Assembly: GCF_019042655.1 (NCBI RefSeq)
Contig: NZ_JAHPZO010000001.1
Coordinates: 124,001-188,000, forward strand
From: Planococcus sp. CP5-4_YE
GTDB lineage: Bacteria; Bacillota; Bacilli; Bacillales_A; Planococcaceae
Length of the DNA: 64,000 bases
Direction of reading: 5' to 3'
Shown: positions 27,162 to 35,517 of the stretch, one piece after another
Layout: each line of letters starts with the position of its first letter
Position numbering within the stretch: the first letter of the stretch is position 1
Made by a program: the position numbers and the translations under genes
Notes under the pieces: model-generated
Told to the model about the DNA's origin: nothing
The model's input: the letters and a program-made list of their open reading frames with translations, nothing else
The model's database searches: none

Positions 27162-28300
27162 TGCTTATCGGCCTGTTTCAACAACCGCGCATAAAGCGTT
27201 TCGTATTCGGCAAGAATTTTCTCTGAACTGAAGCGTTTGGTCACGGTTTCTAAAGCCGCCCCCGACATTTTTTCATGGAGCATATCGTCGGTCAATATGC
27301 GGATTGCCGCATTTGCCGCAGCGTCGATATCGCCGAGTTCCACCAAAAAGCCGTTTTCACCCGGTTCGATGATTTCGGGGATGCCGCCGATTTGCGTACC
27401 GATTGCCGGAACGCCGCAAGCCATCGCCTCAAGCAAGACCAGGCCGAACGCTTCTTTTTCAGACATCAGCAGTTTTACATCGCTCATGCTGTAAAGTTCC
27501 GATAAATTGTCACGCTTGCCGAGGAACAAGACTTGCTGTTCGATATGGAGGTCTTTCACTTGCTGGTGGATGCGGCTCATTTCAGGGCCATCACCGACCA
27601 GCAATAATTTGGCGTCGATGTTTTTTTGTACTTTCGCAAAAGTGGAGACGACATCTTCCACGCGCTTAACCTTGCGGAAATTCGACACATGGATCAAGAC
27701 TTTTTCGTGCGCTTCAATACCCAGCTCTTCTTTCAATTTGGCTGAATCGTGTTGATAATATTCGCGTTCGTCGACGAAGTTATGGACGGTCTCAATCTGT
27801 TTATCCGGCGCGATCATGTCATAGGTCTGCTGTTTCAATGAATCCGACACTGCTGTCACGATATCGGATTTCTCGATGCCATAGCGGATCGCGTCTTTCA
27901 ACGAACTGTCCGTGCCGAGAACGGTAATATCGGTGCCGTGCAAAGTCGTGACGATGCCAATATCAGACCCTGCCATATCACGTCCCAATATCGCACAGAC
28001 CGCATGTGGGATAGCATAATGCACATGCAAAAGGTCCAATTTCTCGTTTTTGATCACTTCTGCAATCTTGGTCGCCAAAGCGATGTCATACGGTGCATAT
28101 TGAAACACTGAATAGCTGTTGACATCCACTTGGTGGCTGAATATATTGGCATAAAGCCGGTTCAGCCGAAACGGCGTACTCGAGGTGATGAAATGAATTT
28201 CATGGCCTTTTTCAGCCAGCATTTTCCCCAGTTCAGTCGCCACAACGCCAGATCCGCCGACTGTCGGGTAACATGTAATTCCGATTTTCATTTTTCGCAA
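27158..28300 (-). CDS. bshA: N-acetyl-alpha-D-glucosaminyl L-malate synthase BshA
   Basis: A 380-residue GT4 glycosyltransferase, the first step of bacillithiol synthesis (UDP-GlcNAc plus L-malate). Evidence is the N-terminal [34 protein letters not shown] in the middle, and the [16 protein letters not shown] nucleotide-sugar motif. The start is taken as TTG at 28300 because AGGAGGAGAG lies about eight bases before it; an ATG three codons later has poor spacing. The deacetylase gene bshB1, next to bshA in B. subtilis, is missing here. Confidence 0.95.
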   Translation of the reverse strand: MRKMKIGITCYPTVGGSGVVATELGKMLAEKGHEIHFITSSTPFRLNRLYANIFSHQVDVNSYSVFQYAPYDIALATKIAEVIKNEKLDLLHVHYAIPHAVCAILGRDMAGSDIGIVTTLHGTDITVLGTDSSLKDAIRYGIEKSDIVTAVSDSLKQQTYDMIAPDKQIETVHNFVDEREYYQHDSAKLKEELGIEAHEKVLIHVSNFRKVKRVEDVVSTFAKVQKNIDAKLLLVGDGPEMSRIHQQVKDLHIEQQVLFLGKRDNLSELYSMSDVKLLMSEKEAFGLVLLEAMACGVPAIGTQIGGIPEIIEPGENGFLVELGDIDAAANAAIRILTDDMLHEKMSGAALETVTKRFSSEKILAEYETLYARLLKQADKQ

Positions 28301-28312
28301 AAATCTCTCCTC

Positions 28313-28717
28313 CTATTTCCGGCGGTCACTCAGGAGCCGCCAATCGACCAATCCATTTTCTAGGCCTTTCAGAAGGACTTCAGCTGTTCCCATATTCGTC
28401 GCAAGGGGTATTTGATAAACATCACATAGCCGGATCAATGCTGTGACGTCAGGCTCATGGGGCTGTGCAGTCAATGGATCGCGGAAAAAGAGGATCATGT
28501 CCATTTCATTTTGTGCGATCATTGCCCCGATTTGCTGATCGCCGCCAAGCGGCCCCGACTGGAAACGGTGAACAGGCAAGCCAGTCCCTTCTACTAACCG
28601 GGAACCGGTTGTGCCTGTAGCGAACAAATTATGTTTCGCTAAAATAGTCTTATAAGCAATGGCAAATTGTATCAAGTCATCTTTTTTTCGATCATGTGCA
28701 ATCAATGCGATGTTCAT
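28313..28717 (-). CDS. mgsA: Methylglyoxal synthase
   Basis: A 134-residue enzyme turning dihydroxyacetone phosphate into methylglyoxal. The [13 protein letters not shown]-terminus, the phosphate-binding [25 protein letters not shown] and the catalytic aspartate in [14 protein letters not shown] are all present. It works as a phosphate-recovering bypass of lower glycolysis. The gene lies 18 bases after dapB and 12 before bshA, in one long operon. Confidence 0.96.
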   Translation of the reverse strand: MNIALIAHDRKKDDLIQFAIAYKTILAKHNLFATGTTGSRLVEGTGLPVHRFQSGPLGGDQQIGAMIAQNEMDMILFFRDPLTAQPHEPDVTALIRLCDVYQIPLATNMGTAEVLLKGLENGLVDWRLLSDRRK

Positions 28718-28735
28718 CCAATCGCCTCCATTATT

Positions 28736-29539
28736 TTAGCTAATGATATGTTCCAGGCCATAAATTAATTCCTTGCGCTCCATCACTTCGCGAATCGACA
28801 AACTGACCCCTGACATAAAGGAACCGCGGTTGAACGAATCGTGGCGCAAGGTCAAAAGCTGTCCTTCGCCGCCAAGCAGTACTTGCTGATGTGCCACTAA
28901 CCCGGGCAAACGAACACTGTGGATGCGCATGCCATCGTAGTCTGCACCGCGAGCGCCTTGCAAAGTTTCTTTTTCATCTACATGGCCTTGCTGATGTACC
29001 GGCCGCGTTTCACTCATCATATGCGCTGTCTTCATTGCAGTGCCTGACGGGGCATCAAGTTTTTGGTCATGATGCATCTCAATGATCTCAACGTCTGGCA
29101 AATATTTCGCTGCCTGTTCTGCAAATTTCATCATCAATACTGCCCCGACTGCAAAATTCGGCGCGATGATGCCGCCAAGCTCTGAGGTTTTGGCGAGTTC
29201 TGTCAATTCTTCTAATTCCTCATTGGAAAATCCTGTTGTCCCGACGACTGGGCGAATGCCGAGCTGCAGCGCTTTTTTGGTATGGCCATAAACGTGCTCA
29301 GGCGTCGTCAAGTCGACGAGGACATCAGGTGCATGCTCACCGTGAAGCGCTTTGAGATCAGTAAAGACCGGCACTTGAAAGCTCTCAGGAAACAAACCCG
29401 TTTCGGCTAATGTTGCGCCAATGTCTTTATAATCCAATGCTGCAACTAATTCCATATCGGCATTTTCCATTACAGTATGTACAGCTTCTTTGCCCATTTT
29501 GCCTCGGGCTCCGGCAATCGCTACTTTTATCGTCATCAT
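28736..29539 (-). CDS. dapB: 4-hydroxy-tetrahydrodipicolinate reductase
   Basis: A 267-residue DapB acting in lysine and diaminopimelate synthesis. The cofactor loop GARGKMGKEA, GTTGFS, and the catalytic EMHHDQKLDAPSGTA are all there. It supplies meso-diaminopimelate for the wall and L-lysine. The start codon overlaps the ypjD stop by four bases, with AAGGAAG as SD; a second ATG follows immediately and cannot be excluded. Confidence 0.96.
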   Translation of the reverse strand: MMTIKVAIAGARGKMGKEAVHTVMENADMELVAALDYKDIGATLAETGLFPESFQVPVFTDLKALHGEHAPDVLVDLTTPEHVYGHTKKALQLGIRPVVGTTGFSNEELEELTELAKTSELGGIIAPNFAVGAVLMMKFAEQAAKYLPDVEIIEMHHDQKLDAPSGTAMKTAHMMSETRPVHQQGHVDEKETLQGARGADYDGMRIHSVRLPGLVAHQQVLLGGEGQLLTLRHDSFNRGSFMSGVSLSIREVMERKELIYGLEHIIS

Positions 29540-29871
29540 TGTTCTTCCTTTCTCGTCCAGCGGTCTTTATCACGTATCCGGAATTTTTCCATGACCCCGT
29601 CGTGGGCTTCCTGTAAATCGATATTCATGGAGTTGGCCATGCAAATCAAAACGAAAAGCACATCGCCCATTTCCTCTTCGATCAGTTTCTCAGCTTCCGA
29701 ATCTTTTTTCTTTTTCGGCCCGTACACATGATTGACTTCGCGCGCCAGTTCCCCGAGTTCCTCAGTCATCCGCGCAAGCATCTCCATCGGGGCAAAATAT
29801 CCTTCTTTAAACTGCCCGATGTGGCGGTCCACCTCTTGCTGTAATTGCCTCATGCTTTTATCTGCGTTCAC
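29536..29871 (-). CDS. ypjD: MazG-type nucleotide pyrophosphohydrolase YpjD
   Basis: A short MazG-fold protein (111 residues) with the acidic metal-binding helices EELGELAREVNHVYG and EEEMGDVLFVLICMANS. This family hydrolyses NTPs or related nucleotides to monophosphate and pyrophosphate; the in vivo substrate of YpjD is not known to me. The frame opens at 29892, but the promoter -10 lies at 29892-29897, so that ATG would not be in the mRNA. The GTG at 29871, ten bases after GGGAG, is preferred and gives the same length as B. subtilis YpjD; ATG 29877 is the alternative. Confidence 0.88.
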   Translation of the reverse strand: MNADKSMRQLQQEVDRHIGQFKEGYFAPMEMLARMTEELGELAREVNHVYGPKKKKDSEAEKLIEEEMGDVLFVLICMANSMNIDLQEAHDGVMEKFRIRDKDRWTRKEEQ

Positions 29872-29891
29872 TATCATCACACTCCCATTCA

Positions 29892-29920
29892 ATCGTAAAG
29901 AAAACGGGGGGTGTTGTCAA
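29892..29920 (-). promoter_or_regulatory. Promoter of the ypjD-dapB operon
   Basis: TTGACA and TACGAT lie 17 bases apart on the minus strand. The -35 box overlaps the -35 of the divergent ypjC promoter. Confidence 0.75.
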
Positions 29921-29942
29921 AAACGGCATCATGGCAGATAAT
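29914..29942 (+). promoter_or_regulatory. Promoter of ypjC
   Basis: TTGTCA and GATAAT lie 17 bases apart on the plus strand. The predicted transcript starts near 29949, which rules out the upstream ATG of that ORF. Confidence 0.75.
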
Positions 29943-29979
29943 ACAGAAGTTAATGACAAAAAAGGGAGGCAGCTTTTTT

Positions 29980-30843
29980 ATGAAAGATCTTCAATTGAAA
30001 AACATCTTTTTCATCCTTCTCGGCTCAGCAATCTATAGTTTCGGCTTTGTTCATTTCAATATCCAAAATGAGCTCGGAGAAGGCGGATTCGCGGGGATCA
30101 CGTTGATTCTTTATTTCCTTTGGAACTGGGATCCGGCTTTAATGAACCTGGTATTGAATATCCCCTTATTCTTTATCGGCTGGAAACTTCTTGGGCGCAA
30201 GGTGTTTCTTTATACAATCATTGGCACAGTCGCAGTTTCTGCTTTCTTGAAAATCTTCCTTGTCTACGAAGTCCAAATTCCTTTGCGCGATGACTTATTT
30301 CTCGCCGCTTTATTTGCCGGCGTCTTTGTCGGGATGGGGCTGGGCATCATCTTCCGCTACGGGGGAACGACCGGCGGGGTAGATATCATTGCGAGACTGG
30401 TGCAGAAATACGTCGGCTGGAGCATGGGTAAGACGATGTTCCTATTCGATGCATTGGTCATCATGCTATCGTGGTTGACCTTCCTTGACTACCGCTCCAT
30501 GATGTATACGCTCGTCGCAGTCTTTGTCGGCGCCCGTGTCATCGACTTCGTCCAAGAAGGGGCTTACTCTGGACGCGGCGCGCTGATTATCTCTAATTCA
30601 CAAGAAGAAATTGCGAGCCGCATCGCCATTGAAATGGATCGCGGCATCACCATTCTCCGAGGCTATGGCCATTTCACCAAAGAAGAGCGCGAAGTGTTGT
30701 ATTGCGTCGTAGCGCGCAACGAGCTCGTGCGGCTGAAAAACATCGTCAATTCCGTCGATCCCCACGCATTCGTCTCATTAATCGAAGTGCATGATGTGAT
30801 GGGTGAAGGGTTTACGCTCGACGAACAGAAACAGCCTCTTTAA
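29980..30843 (+). CDS. ypjC: YitT-family membrane protein YpjC
   Basis: A 287-residue protein with five or six membrane helices in its first 200 residues. The loop RYGGTTGGVDIIARL is the YitT/DUF161 signature. A cytoplasmic DUF2179 domain follows (about residues 205-280, GITILRGYGHFTKEEREVLYCVV). The family is widespread in Bacillota and of unclear role. The ATG at 29980 has GGGAGG ten bases upstream. It is a single-gene transcript on the plus strand with its own promoter and terminator, divergent from ypjD. Confidence 0.9.
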   Translation: MKDLQLKNIFFILLGSAIYSFGFVHFNIQNELGEGGFAGITLILYFLWNWDPALMNLVLNIPLFFIGWKLLGRKVFLYTIIGTVAVSAFLKIFLVYEVQIPLRDDLFLAALFAGVFVGMGLGIIFRYGGTTGGVDIIARLVQKYVGWSMGKTMFLFDALVIMLSWLTFLDYRSMMYTLVAVFVGARVIDFVQEGAYSGRGALIISNSQEEIASRIAIEMDRGITILRGYGHFTKEEREVLYCVVARNELVRLKNIVNSVDPHAFVSLIEVHDVMGEGFTLDEQKQPL

Positions 30844-30862
30844 TGCAAGTATGCCACATAAA

Positions 30863-30900
30863 AAACGGGCGGGAAAAGCAAATGCTTTTCCCGCCCGTTT
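30863..30900. terminator. Bidirectional terminator between ypjC and yugP
   Basis: A very strong 18-bp stem (AAACGGGCGGGAAAAGCA and complement) is flanked by A and T runs, so it can end both converging transcripts. Confidence 0.92.
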
Positions 30901-30907
30901 CGTTTTA

Positions 30908-31603
30908 TTATGAACGATCCATGCTTGTGTAGATCAAGATCAGACGAGCAAGTTCGATCACTGCAACTGCAGTAGCTGCTACATAAGTCATAGCTGCTGC
31001 GTTCAATACTTTTTTCGCGTGTCTTTCTTCATCATTGCGGATGACGTTATGAGACAACAGCTGGTCCATCGCGCGATTCGAAGCGTTGAATTCGACCGGC
31101 AAAGTGACCAATTGGAACAATACACCGACTGCTAGAAGCACGATACCGATCAACATGGCTCCGCTAATGTTTGCGAATATACCAATCATGATGAATACCC
31201 ACGACATATTCGATGAAATATTGACCATCGGCACAAGGCGGTGGCGGAAACGCAGGAATGAATAATCCGTTGCATCCTGGATGGCGTGCCCCACTTCGTG
31301 CGCTGCGACAGCAGTGCCGGCTACCGATGGCTCATGGTAGTTATGGCTGCTAAGCGCAACTGTTTTGGTCATCGGGTTGTAGTGGTCGCTGAGCATGCCG
31401 CGGCTTTCAACGACTTTGACATTGCTCAAGCCGTTTTGGTCAAGAATGATACGAGCCACTTCGGCCCCTGTATGGCCGGAAGTCGACCGGACTTTGGAAT
31501 ATTTTTTATATGTGCTTTTCAGTTTCATTTGAGCCCAAATCGGCACAATTAACAAGACGATAAAATAAATTATATAGCCGCCCAATCCCATTTTATTGAT
31601 CAA
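30908..31603 (-). CDS. YugP-like membrane zinc metallopeptidase
   Basis: A 231-residue membrane protein with an HEVGHAIQD zinc motif (HExxH) after ALSSHNYHEPSVAGTAVAAHE, the signature of the YugP/DUF2161-type neutral zinc metallopeptidases. Helices lie at about 5-25 and 120-165, plus one at the C-terminus. The active site faces the cytoplasmic or membrane interface. No substrate is known to me. It replaces the sporulation gene ypjB at this place in B. subtilis. It lies about 50 bases after ypjA and ends at the bidirectional terminator. Confidence 0.88.
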   Translation of the reverse strand: MINKMGLGGYIIYFIVLLIVPIWAQMKLKSTYKKYSKVRSTSGHTGAEVARIILDQNGLSNVKVVESRGMLSDHYNPMTKTVALSSHNYHEPSVAGTAVAAHEVGHAIQDATDYSFLRFRHRLVPMVNISSNMSWVFIMIGIFANISGAMLIGIVLLAVGVLFQLVTLPVEFNASNRAMDQLLSHNVIRNDEERHAKKVLNAAAMTYVAATAVAVIELARLILIYTSMDRS

Positions 31604-31654
31604 CCTCTCTTTTTGTTTCTATATCCCTATTTTACTTGTTTTTCTGACTTTCGG

Positions 31655-32263
31655 TCAACTGATACGCCGCGGTTCTAGATGGCGGTTCTGTGACGCTGTG
31701 AACCAAGCGAAGGCGATACAGGCAATTGACAGCCAAAACGTGAAATAACCGATTTGTGCACTAAATTCGCTTAGACTCGAATAAATTGGCATCTGCCCAA
31801 AGACATAATCGATGACGTCGTTATGTAAAGTCCAAATAGCGGTGAGTGCAACCGATAAATAGCCGAAGCGATAATGCTCGAAATACAGCACAGCTTGCAG
31901 CGCCATGGCGAAATGAGAGGCAACAAGCATCCAGCCGAGCCAACCGATTGAGCCGGTTTGCAATAGTGTCAATAAATTCATGACAACCGCCCACAAACCA
32001 TACTTGATCAAGGTAACAAAAGCGAGTGCTTCGATCAGCGGGCTGTGCTTGCCGATAATCCATAAGCCGATCACTATCGTGAAAAATAGGCTGGCCGTTG
32101 GGCTGTCCGGCACAAAAATAAGGAAAATTGGTTCGGTGATACGCAATTGCCAGCCGTACCAAATGTAACCGTAAATTGTGCCCCCTAAATTGACGAAGAA
32201 CAGCAATATTAAAAATGGCCGGAACATCAGCCAAGCAGAAATTTTTGCTGTGAATTCTACCAT
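31655..32263 (-). CDS. ypjA: YpjA-like membrane protein (DUF1405)
   Basis: A 202-residue protein with six predicted membrane helices and conserved polar loops (GYIWYGWQL, FVPDSPTASLFF, TLHNDVIDY). This matches the DUF1405/YpjA family, found next to the qcr operon in Bacillales. The function is unknown; the neighbourhood suggests a respiratory role, but this is inference. The SD is GGAAGG. It follows the qcr terminator, so it may need its own promoter. Confidence 0.88.
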   Translation of the reverse strand: MVEFTAKISAWLMFRPFLILLFFVNLGGTIYGYIWYGWQLRITEPIFLIFVPDSPTASLFFTIVIGLWIIGKHSPLIEALAFVTLIKYGLWAVVMNLLTLLQTGSIGWLGWMLVASHFAMALQAVLYFEHYRFGYLSVALTAIWTLHNDVIDYVFGQMPIYSSLSEFSAQIGYFTFWLSIACIAFAWFTASQNRHLEPRRIS

Positions 32264-32291
32264 CCAACCTTCCTTTCTTGTGCAGAAAAAA

Positions 32292-32311
32292 AGAGCCGGT
32301 TTCCCGGCTCT
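32292..32311 (-). terminator. Intrinsic terminator after qcrC
   Basis: The stem AGAGCCGG/CCGGCTCT with a TTTC loop is followed by seven T in the minus direction. It ends the qcrABC operon. Confidence 0.92.
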
Positions 32312-32323
32312 TTTTCTGTAAGT

Positions 32324-33106
32324 TTATTCAGCTTCAAGTCCAGCAATGAACTCTGTCATGACTTGAAGATCTTCGTCAGTTCCGTCCCAAGAAGGCGGCA
32401 TGGATTGCACTCCGCCAGCTTCGATACCATTCACGGCAATTTCAGCGATTTCTTCTGCTGTCAAGCCAGTTCCGATCAAGCTCGGCCCGACTGCCCCTTC
32501 CAAGTTATCGCCGTGGCAACTGATACAAGCTGCTGCTGAATAAATTTCATATCCAGGATCCGCTGTATCGATTTCCACTTCTTCCGTGATTTCCCCTTGA
32601 CGAGCCGCTGCTTCCCAGTCGTGGTTAGCTACGGATTCCCAAGTGAGGAAAATGATGGACGCGATTGCCAAAAGCATGAAGCCAGTCGGCAATGGGCGTT
32701 TTGATGGGCGGCGTTCCGGTCCCCGGTCAAGGAACGGTGCAAGCATCAAAGCACCGAACGCAAGGCCCGGAATGATGATTGCGCCGACCACGTTGAACGG
32801 TCCGGACGCGAATTCATATTTCAATAATTGGTATAAGAACAAGAAATACCAGTCTGGCAATGGAATATATGCTGTGTCTGTCGGATCAGCCTGGCCTTCA
32901 AGAGGCGAAGGATGGGCGACAGTCAAAAGCAAATAACCAATTAGGAAGACAGAACCGATCATCCATTCTTTTAGAAGGAAGTTCGGCCAAAAGGCTTCTG
33001 TTTTGCCAGGATATTCGGAGTAATCTTTCGGGATATTCGGTTTCCTGAACTCTTTGCTCGGAACACGTGAATCCCCTACAAATTTCATCCCTTTTCCGCG
33101 ATGCAT
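32324..33106 (-). CDS. qcrC: Menaquinol:cytochrome c reductase cytochrome b/c subunit
   Basis: A 260-residue fusion typical of Bacillota bc complexes. The N-terminal 160 residues correspond to subunit IV of cytochrome b, with three membrane helices and the PLPDWYFLFLYQLLKYE motif. The C-terminal 90 residues form a cytochrome c domain with one CISCH haem site and a distal methionine in GGVQSMPPSW. It passes electrons from the Rieske protein outward. The SD is AAGGAGGGG. It is the last gene of qcrABC. Confidence 0.96.
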   Translation of the reverse strand: MHRGKGMKFVGDSRVPSKEFRKPNIPKDYSEYPGKTEAFWPNFLLKEWMIGSVFLIGYLLLTVAHPSPLEGQADPTDTAYIPLPDWYFLFLYQLLKYEFASGPFNVVGAIIIPGLAFGALMLAPFLDRGPERRPSKRPLPTGFMLLAIASIIFLTWESVANHDWEAAARQGEITEEVEIDTADPGYEIYSAAACISCHGDNLEGAVGPSLIGTGLTAEEIAEIAVNGIEAGGVQSMPPSWDGTDEDLQVMTEFIAGLEAE

Positions 33107-33142
33107 AGTGTCCCCTCCTTAAAATCCTTGGTTAAGGATGAA

Positions 33143-33817
33143 TTACAATGGTCCTGAAATACCTTGTCTTCTGATCATGATAAAGTGTGCTGCGAGCAAC
33201 CCAAGCAAAGCAGCAGGCAAGAAGAAGACGTGGATCGCAAAGAAGCGCGTCAAAGTTTGTGCTCCGAGAATTGTTGAATCCCCTGCAAGCAAAATTTTGA
33301 TCGTATCGCCGATCACCGGTACAGAAGCTGCAATTTCAATCCCAACTTTTGTTGCGAACAATGCTTTCATATCCCATGGAAGCAAATAACCTGTGAAAGA
33401 TAGGCCGAGGATTACGCCGAATAGCAATACGCCGACGACCCAGTTCAATTCACGAGGTTTTTTATAAGAGCCTGTGAAGAATACACGCAGCGTATGAAGG
33501 AAAATCATAACAACTACTAAAGAAGCTCCCCAGTGGTGCATCCCACGCACGATTTCCCCAAAAGCGACTTCATTCTGGAGATAATAAACCGACTGCCAAG
33601 CATTTTCAATATCCGGCACGTAATACATGGTAAGGAACATGCCAGATAGGATCTGGATGACTGTAATAAAGAATGTCAGCCCTCCGAAACAATAAACAAA
33701 TGCTGAAAAGTGGTGTGCGGGGTTAACGTGTTCCGGTACTTCATGGTCTGCAATATCGCGCCAGATCGGCGTGATGTCCAATCGCTCATCTACCCAATCA
33801 TATAACTTGTTTAGCAC
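33143..33817 (-). CDS. qcrB: Menaquinol:cytochrome c reductase cytochrome b6 subunit
   Basis: A 224-residue cytochrome b6 with four membrane helices. The paired haem histidines are visible in GMHHWGASLVVVMIFLHTLRVF and in FFAIHVFFLPAALLGLLAAHF. A cysteine for the extra haem c of Bacillus-type b6 proteins lies near the N-terminus (FVYCFGGLTFF region), but which residue binds it is uncertain. Together with QcrA and QcrC it forms the proton-pumping complex. Confidence 0.96.
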   Translation of the reverse strand: MLNKLYDWVDERLDITPIWRDIADHEVPEHVNPAHHFSAFVYCFGGLTFFITVIQILSGMFLTMYYVPDIENAWQSVYYLQNEVAFGEIVRGMHHWGASLVVVMIFLHTLRVFFTGSYKKPRELNWVVGVLLFGVILGLSFTGYLLPWDMKALFATKVGIEIAASVPVIGDTIKILLAGDSTILGAQTLTRFFAIHVFFLPAALLGLLAAHFIMIRRQGISGPL

Positions 33818-33838
33818 TGGTGTCGTACCCCCTAACTA

Positions 33839-34342
33839 TTAAACTAAAGTGTTTTCTCTTACTGCTCCGATGGCTACAAAACCATCCTGTTCTTGAACTT
33901 GATACTCATCAAGAGGTCCGAGCGGCGGTGTCCCTGCGATGTTCTGTCCATTCTTCTCATAGCGGCCAGCGTGGCAAGGGCAGAAGAACTGTGTCGGGTT
34001 TTCTGGATCCCCGCCCCAGTTCACTGTACATCCTAAGTGTTTGCAGACAGGTGAAAGTGCGATTAGTTTATCGCCTTCTTTGTAAACCCATGCAGAATTC
34101 GTGACTTCAGATGTATACCATGCATCTACTTGTTCGTAAGTAAAGTCGACGCGTACTGGTTCTTCAGTAATGTCGGCTACTGCTTTGTCAGTCAAAACAT
34201 AATCTCCAGCGTCATGTTGCTGTAGAATTGGGTCGACTGCAAAACGCACCATCGGCATTAGCATCCCTGCTGCCATGAAACCACCCACACCAGTCAGTGT
34301 GTAACCTAAAAATTGGCGTCGTGATACACGATTATTACTCAT
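33839..34342 (-). CDS. qcrA: Rieske iron-sulfur subunit QcrA
   Basis: A 167-residue Rieske protein. A twin-arginine signal anchor (VSRRQFLGYTLTGVGG) leads a single membrane helix. The [2Fe-2S] box is CKHLGC and CPCHAG. It exports folded by Tat and accepts electrons from menaquinol. The frame extends to 34390, but the ATG at 34342 has GAGGGGGG six bases ahead. It is the first gene of the operon, 69 bases after a well-formed promoter. Confidence 0.96.
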   Translation of the reverse strand: MSNNRVSRRQFLGYTLTGVGGFMAAGMLMPMVRFAVDPILQQHDAGDYVLTDKAVADITEEPVRVDFTYEQVDAWYTSEVTNSAWVYKEGDKLIALSPVCKHLGCTVNWGGDPENPTQFFCPCHAGRYEKNGQNIAGTPPLGPLDEYQVQEQDGFVAIGAVRENTLV

Positions 34343-34416
34343 TCTTTTCCCCCCTCTAACATTCAAGGTCAGTCCAAAGGACATAGTCATTCAAATATAA
34401 TTACTAGGACAACCTA

Positions 34417-34445
34417 ATGATATATCAATCAAAACTTAAGGTCAA
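34417..34445 (-). promoter_or_regulatory. Promoter of the qcrABC operon
   Basis: TTGACC and TATCAT are separated by 17 bases in the 140-base gap between ypiF and qcrA. The start of transcription is predicted near 34410. Confidence 0.7.
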
Positions 34446-34470
34446 TATTGCATTCCGTCTATTGAGACAG

Positions 34471-34478
34471 TTTGTGAA
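34471..34478 (-). promoter_or_regulatory. Possible ResD-like site upstream of qcrA
   Basis: TTTGTGAA (plus strand) lies about 60 bases upstream of the predicted start. It resembles the ResD consensus TTTGTGAAT, and ResD activates the homologous operon in B. subtilis. It overlaps the region just before the ypiF stop. A single eight-base match, so weak evidence. Confidence 0.3.
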
Positions 34479-34482
34479 CATT

Positions 34483-34947
34483 TCATGAATGATGTGTCCA
34501 TTCTTTAGTAAACAGCGGAAGCACTTGCCGCAGCTGGTCTTCCATGACCGATTTCTTGAAAGATTGGTCCATATCCCCTGTCGGAATAGCCGGCAGCCAT
34601 AAAACATTGTCAAGTTCTTCGACAGCGCGCCATTTCGGATCGGTCGTCAAGTAGAAAACGTGCTTGAATGCGGTTTCCGACAGCTCTTTCTTTAATTGTT
34701 GCCCAAGCTGTGAGCGGTCTGCGGCACGAGCATAAGAAATAGGCGGAAGCAATAGTATCCGCCCTTTGAATTGCTTTTCCAATATAACAGTTAAAGATTG
34801 TAAATATTCAGATGCCCCTGCGCTCGCTTTCATGCCAGTGTCGGTTAGGTCCAATTCGATCAGCGGAACGACCGCTGTGTCAACATAATCTTTTTGTCCT
34901 GCGTATAAATCGATGTCTTTGCTATTAAAATGCATGTATTCAGTCAC
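34483..34947 (-). CDS. ypiF: YpiF-like protein (DUF2487)
   Basis: A 154-residue cytosolic protein matching the YpiF/DUF2487 family, with a Rossmann-like alternation (VVPLIELDLT, GRILLLPPISY, FKHVFYLTTD, VLWLPAIPTGD). Its function is unknown. It overlaps ypiB by eight bases and lies upstream of qcrA, as in B. subtilis. It probably belongs to the ypiA-ypiB-ypiF transcript. Confidence 0.82.
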   Translation of the reverse strand: MTEYMHFNSKDIDLYAGQKDYVDTAVVPLIELDLTDTGMKASAGASEYLQSLTVILEKQFKGRILLLPPISYARAADRSQLGQQLKKELSETAFKHVFYLTTDPKWRAVEELDNVLWLPAIPTGDMDQSFKKSVMEDQLRQVLPLFTKEWTHHS

Positions 34948-35503
34948 TCTCCATTTTTTTCGCCGATTTCACAACAGACAGTAAGGCAGACAATTCAAAG
35001 AATCGTTCCTTATCTCCTGCATCCAATGCTTCGTCGATTTTTTTGAGGATCGTTTCTTCCTGGTAAGACGATAAACTTTCATTCAATACTTGTTCTGCCA
35101 ACAGACGGTCCTGTTCGCTGACCGAAGCCCCTTTCGGCATATGCGGGTTTTCTTCCAGTACCGCCAGATAAAGCGGCGCGGGCGGAATGCTTGGAAAATT
35201 CAATTGTACATATAAAGGCTCATCAGGATGGAGCCTGAGGTCGTGGAAAGATTTTTCAGCATCTGAGGTCATTAGCTTGCCTTTATAAAACTGGAATGGG
35301 ATTTCCTTCGATTCAGTTGTCGACATGACCATTGCCCGGGGACAATAATGCGCTTCTTCGACAAAATGCGTTTTCTCCAACAATTCATCATTGCTCAGCA
35401 GATAATTGAGGATCCAAATGCATTCACGCCTTTTCATCTTATAAGACCCGAGGAACCAGCGGACAAATTGTTTTTTCTCGCCCACAGAAACGGATGCAGT
35501 CAT
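34940..35503 (-). CDS. ypiB: YpiB/ReoY-like protein (UPF0302 plus IDEAL domain)
   Basis: A 187-residue protein. The first 120 residues are the UPF0302 fold; the C-terminal segment LKKIDEALDAGDKERFFELS is the IDEAL domain that gives the family its name. The homologue ReoY in Listeria controls breakdown of MurA by ClpCP and so peptidoglycan precursor supply. That role here is inferred from family. The frame opens at 35521; the ATG at 35503 has AAAGGGGGAG ahead. It follows ypiA by 14 bases. Confidence 0.9.
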   Translation of the reverse strand: MTASVSVGEKKQFVRWFLGSYKMKRRECIWILNYLLSNDELLEKTHFVEEAHYCPRAMVMSTTESKEIPFQFYKGKLMTSDAEKSFHDLRLHPDEPLYVQLNFPSIPPAPLYLAVLEENPHMPKGASVSEQDRLLAEQVLNESLSSYQEETILKKIDEALDAGDKERFFELSALLSVVKSAKKMESD

Positions 35504-35517
35504 ATCGTCTCCCCCTT

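Noticed and set aside
31821..32267. Second open frame (148 codons) inside ypjA on the same strand
   Set aside because: It is an alternative frame of a clear membrane protein and has no SD.
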